Source: Ruminococcus sp. (GTDB taxonomy: Bacteria; Bacillota; Clostridia; Oscillospirales; Ruminococcaceae). From it: 33,973 nucleotides of DNA. Made by a program: the position numbers and the translations under genes. Where the stretch lies: NCBI GenBank assembly GCA_017437285.1, contig JAFSBM010000097.1:1-33973 (forward strand). The letters run 5' to 3'. A model generated the notes under the pieces. It had not been told where the DNA came from and searched no databases. It saw only the letters and a list, made by a program, of their open reading frames with translations. Below are positions 31,662 to 33,973 of this stretch, piece after piece (position 1 is the first letter of the stretch; the number at the start of each line of letters is the position of its first letter).

Positions 31662-33542
31662 TTATTCAATAAGACCGATGCCCCAGATTGTAAAGCTGCC
31701 GCTGCCTGAAATTGAAACATCAAGTTCGCCTGATGCGTCCTGATAGTAGCCCAGTTCAGCATCTGGACCGCCCCAGCAATACTGCTTATTACCGCTGATT
31801 TTTGTAGTTTTTCCGTTAACCGTAACATCAATGCTGCCCATTCCTGAGCTGTTAGCCTTGAATACAACGATGAATCCCTTGCCGTTAGCCTTGAATTTCA
31901 TAGGACTGCTGCCGTTGAGAGTGTAGGAGTAGGGGAGCATATTACCGCCATATCCGCTGCCTGCCGTCCAAGAACCTGCATTGAAACCAGTGAGTGTCTT
32001 AGGGTCAACATTCTTGCAATTCTGATATTCAGTGCCGTATACGGTAGTTGAGGGAACTGTGTATGAATCGGAACGATTTTCAGTTTTCATAGCCTTACGG
32101 AAGAAGTATCCAAGACAATCCGCAATAAGCTGACCGCCCTTGTCGTGGGGGTGATATTCGTCAGAGAAGTAATCGCCTGTGGAGAGGAAACCGCTGTTGA
32201 ATGCCTTCGTGAGGGCATTATCCATGCTGATAATCGGGATATCAAAGTTTTCACCAACAGGAATCATCTGCTTCTGACTGGAGAAACCGCCCTTTGCTCT
32301 GTTGATTAATATAACGACAGCAGGCTCATTTGGCAAATCAAGGAATTTCTTAATAGCACTTTCAAAGCATTTCTTATACATTATATCCTCGTGGTCATTT
32401 ACAGAGAATTCCAGAAATACAATGTCGGGATTTTTCTCGACAATATTGCTTTCACTTCGAACAAGACCAACAACAGATGAAGTTCCTGAAAGACCTGCAT
32501 TAACCTCAGTAAATCCGCCTGCTGCAAAGGTTGATTTTACATAGTTTGAGAATGGAGTTGTGTATTTCTTACCCTCGGTAATTGAACCGCCGAGATAAGC
32601 GATTGTGAGTTTTTCGCCATTTTCAGCCGCTTCAAGCTTCTTTGCAAGGCGGTATGTGTTGCCCATACTGTAAATTGAATTTTCATAGAAATCAATCCAT
32701 TGCTGTGAAGCAGTTTCGGAATAATCATCCCATTTATTATCAGGCTTAGGAGGCTCAACAAATGTAAATTCGCTGATTTTTCCAAGGAGGAATTGTTCAA
32801 GCTGAACAGCGTCTGCAATTTCAATTGTGCCATTCTTATCAACATCAGCCGCCTGCTGATAATACTTATTTTCAATACCGGTAGTTACAGCCTTACGCAT
32901 TAAAATCATATCGAAAACGTCAATTCTTCCGCTGCAATCCACATCACCGGGAGATACAACAATAGGCTTTGCACCCTCGATTTTTGTATCAGCAGGAGCA
33001 ATAACTGCTTCGTCAATGTAAAAGCTGATTTCGGAATCAATTGTTTCGACATACATAATTAAATCGCTTGCCCCGACAGGGATAGTATATGAAGTATTTG
33101 CAAGCTGTACCCATTGACCTGCTGAAACCTTAGCAGAAGCAATTTCATCGTAAGCAGTTGTTCCGGCGGAGTCAGTATACTGCAATGTAAGCTTGAATTC
33201 CTCGGTTTTAGCGCCTGTTTCATACATCGCATTAACGCTGAAACTGTAGCTTTCTCCTGTTTTGAATGTAGTGGAATCAAGCTCCTTAGATGCACCGTTC
33301 CATGATGCTGTTCTGCCGCTGCAATAAAGGGATGATCTGCCCTCGTATGATGCAAGCAGATTTTTCTCAACAGCCGCACCGCCACGTCCTGTCCAATTGC
33401 CCGTGTCGGACTCGAAGTTGTCATAGACGTAGTAGGAATCAGTAGATTCCGCAGCTGAGGAGGGGAGTGAAGCTGCTGATGACGCTAACATTGACGCAGT
33501 CAACAGCGTAACTCCCAATAGTGATTTTTTTCCTTTTGACAT
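31662..33542 (-). CDS. Secreted SGNH/GDSL esterase with CBM22 and internal dockerin
   Basis: A 626-residue exported protein. Signal peptide (1-31); CBM22-like module (about 37-182, YYVYDNFESDTGNWTGRGG, VNAMYETG, FYIDEAVI); an internal dockerin (199-257) with loops DVDCSGRIDVFD and DVDKNGTIEIAD; an SGNH hydrolase (about 310-485); and a C-terminal beta-sandwich (about 493-626) I cannot name. SGNH blocks are seen: Ser320 in GGSIT, Gly353 in GLSGTS, Asn382 in EFSVNDH, and Asp461-x2-His464 in SDEYHPHD. Most likely it deacetylates xylan or another decorated polysaccharide, as other CBM22-SGNH proteins of ruminococci do. Its dockerin differs from those of the GH5 and GH9 enzymes and sits between modules, not at the end. 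ATG 33542 has a GGGAGG site. Confidence 0.92.
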   Translation of the reverse strand: MSKGKKSLLGVTLLTASMLASSAASLPSSAAESTDSYYVYDNFESDTGNWTGRGGAAVEKNLLASYEGRSSLYCSGRTASWNGASKELDSTTFKTGESYSFSVNAMYETGAKTEEFKLTLQYTDSAGTTAYDEIASAKVSAGQWVQLANTSYTIPVGASDLIMYVETIDSEISFYIDEAVIAPADTKIEGAKPIVVSPGDVDCSGRIDVFDMILMRKAVTTGIENKYYQQAADVDKNGTIEIADAVQLEQFLLGKISEFTFVEPPKPDNKWDDYSETASQQWIDFYENSIYSMGNTYRLAKKLEAAENGEKLTIAYLGGSITEGKKYTTPFSNYVKSTFAAGGFTEVNAGLSGTSSVVGLVRSESNIVEKNPDIVFLEFSVNDHEDIMYKKCFESAIKKFLDLPNEPAVVILINRAKGGFSSQKQMIPVGENFDIPIISMDNALTKAFNSGFLSTGDYFSDEYHPHDKGGQLIADCLGYFFRKAMKTENRSDSYTVPSTTVYGTEYQNCKNVDPKTLTGFNAGSWTAGSGYGGNMLPYSYTLNGSSPMKFKANGKGFIVVFKANSSGMGSIDVTVNGKTTKISGNKQYCWGGPDAELGYYQDASGELDVSISGSGSFTIWGIGLIE

Positions 33543-33873
33543 AAATATACCTCCCTATTAACTTTTTTTACGTGCTTAAATTAAATATAAAATATTTAAT
33601 ATCAATTGTGTAGTAAATAACATAAAATATATCTTAAAAATAATTAAAGAATAGTTTATCTACATTAAATATACAATATTTTTCATGTTTTGTAAATATA
33701 CTAATTGCAAAACAGCAATAATTGATAATACTACCGCAATTTTCGATAGGTTACGAAGATTTGATATTATATTCGACTTAAAATATTGCAGTTTAAGTAT
33801 TGAAATTTAATTATAGAAGTTTCATATATTCTCTCATACCAAACGCATGAGTGAAAAAACGGTAACAAAAAGG
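33543..33873. other. AT-rich intergenic region
   Basis: No gene or structured RNA is evident. It holds the leader of the esterase gene and a palindrome ATTAAATAT-AAA-ATATTTAAT (33580-33600) about 40-60 bp before its start codon, which could be an operator or simple AT richness. I found no strong promoter pair for the esterase here. Confidence 0.5.
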
Positions 33874-33902
33874 TTTACAAAAGGAAAAGGAAGTGGTAAA
33901 AT
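33874..33902 (+). promoter_or_regulatory. Promoter of the gene at the right edge
   Basis: TTTACA (33874-33879) and TAAAAT (33897-33902) at 17 bp with TGG before the -10. An AAAGGAG ribosome site follows. Confidence 0.65.
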
Positions 33903-33932
33903 AGAATAAAAAAGGAAAAAGGAGCAAAAAGA

Positions 33933-33973
33933 ATGGAAGAATTTATAAAATGGCTGGAATGCATAGAAGATAA
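33933..33973 (+). CDS. Start of an unidentified gene, cut by the window edge
   Basis: ATG 33933 with AAAGGAG at normal spacing and a promoter upstream opens a frame of 13 codons (MEEFIKWLECIED) still open at the last base. Too short to assign to a family. Confidence 0.6.
   Translation, partial: MEEFIKWLECIED

Overview
The window looks like chromosome of a cellulosome-producing Ruminococcus, close to R. flavefaciens or R. albus (Clostridia). The main reason is four secreted proteins with dockerin modules: a GH5, a GH9, an SGNH esterase, and a small protein that joins a cohesin-like domain to a dockerin. An AT-rich sequence, sigma-A-type promoters, strong Shine-Dalgarno sites, the clostridial rnfCDGEAB order and a PPi-type phosphofructokinase all fit. 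No phage, CRISPR array, rRNA or transposase gene was seen.

Layout. 1-180: a truncated copy of a small palindromic repeat. 185-1588 (-): Na+/amino-acid (AGCS) symporter. 1888-3369 (+): GH5-dockerin cellulase. 3410-4282 (-): alpha/beta hydrolase, behind tRNA-Ser(CGA). 4526-9343 (-): complete Rnf operon. 9344-9714: divergent intergenic region in which both transcripts begin with related inverted-repeat sequence. 9715-11130 (+): D-Ala-D-Ala carboxypeptidase homologue that has lost its catalytic motifs. 11148-11522 (-): XRE regulator, divergent from the cohesin-dockerin protein (11669-12643, +). 12710-13411 (-): sfsA. 13463-13628: a diverged copy of the small repeat. 13794-16757 (+): one-piece ABC exporter with a very large ectodomain. 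16880-18913 (+): flavodoxin-like oxidoreductase and a double-SUKH protein, bracketed by near-identical terminators. 18970-23633 (-): compact operon lipoprotein / methyltransferase / hslO / lipoprotein / hflX. 23795-23960: complete copy of the small repeat. 23992-26745 (-): secA. 27015-28803 (+): PPi-PFK and a PAP2 phosphatase. 29022-31499 (+): CBM4-Ig-GH9-dockerin. 31662-33542 (-): CBM22-dockerin-SGNH esterase. 33933-end (+): start of an unidentified gene.

How the genes fit together. The dockerin proteins would degrade plant cell wall outside the cell. Three dockerins (GH5, GH9, cohesin-dockerin) are of one sequence type. The esterase dockerin is of another. An adaptor scaffoldin resembling ScaC could bridge the two. 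Sugars would enter a PPi-linked glycolysis. The Rnf complex would couple reduced ferredoxin and NAD+ to an ion gradient that the AGCS symporter could use. HslO, HflX and SecA are housekeeping stress and secretion functions.

Most worth a second look: the paired structured leaders of the rnf and carboxypeptidase transcripts; the catalytically dead carboxypeptidase; the candidate adaptor scaffoldin with its divergent regulator and palindromic operator; the palindromic repeat family; and the terminator-bracketed SUKH cassette. All functions are read from sequence; nothing was searched against a database.
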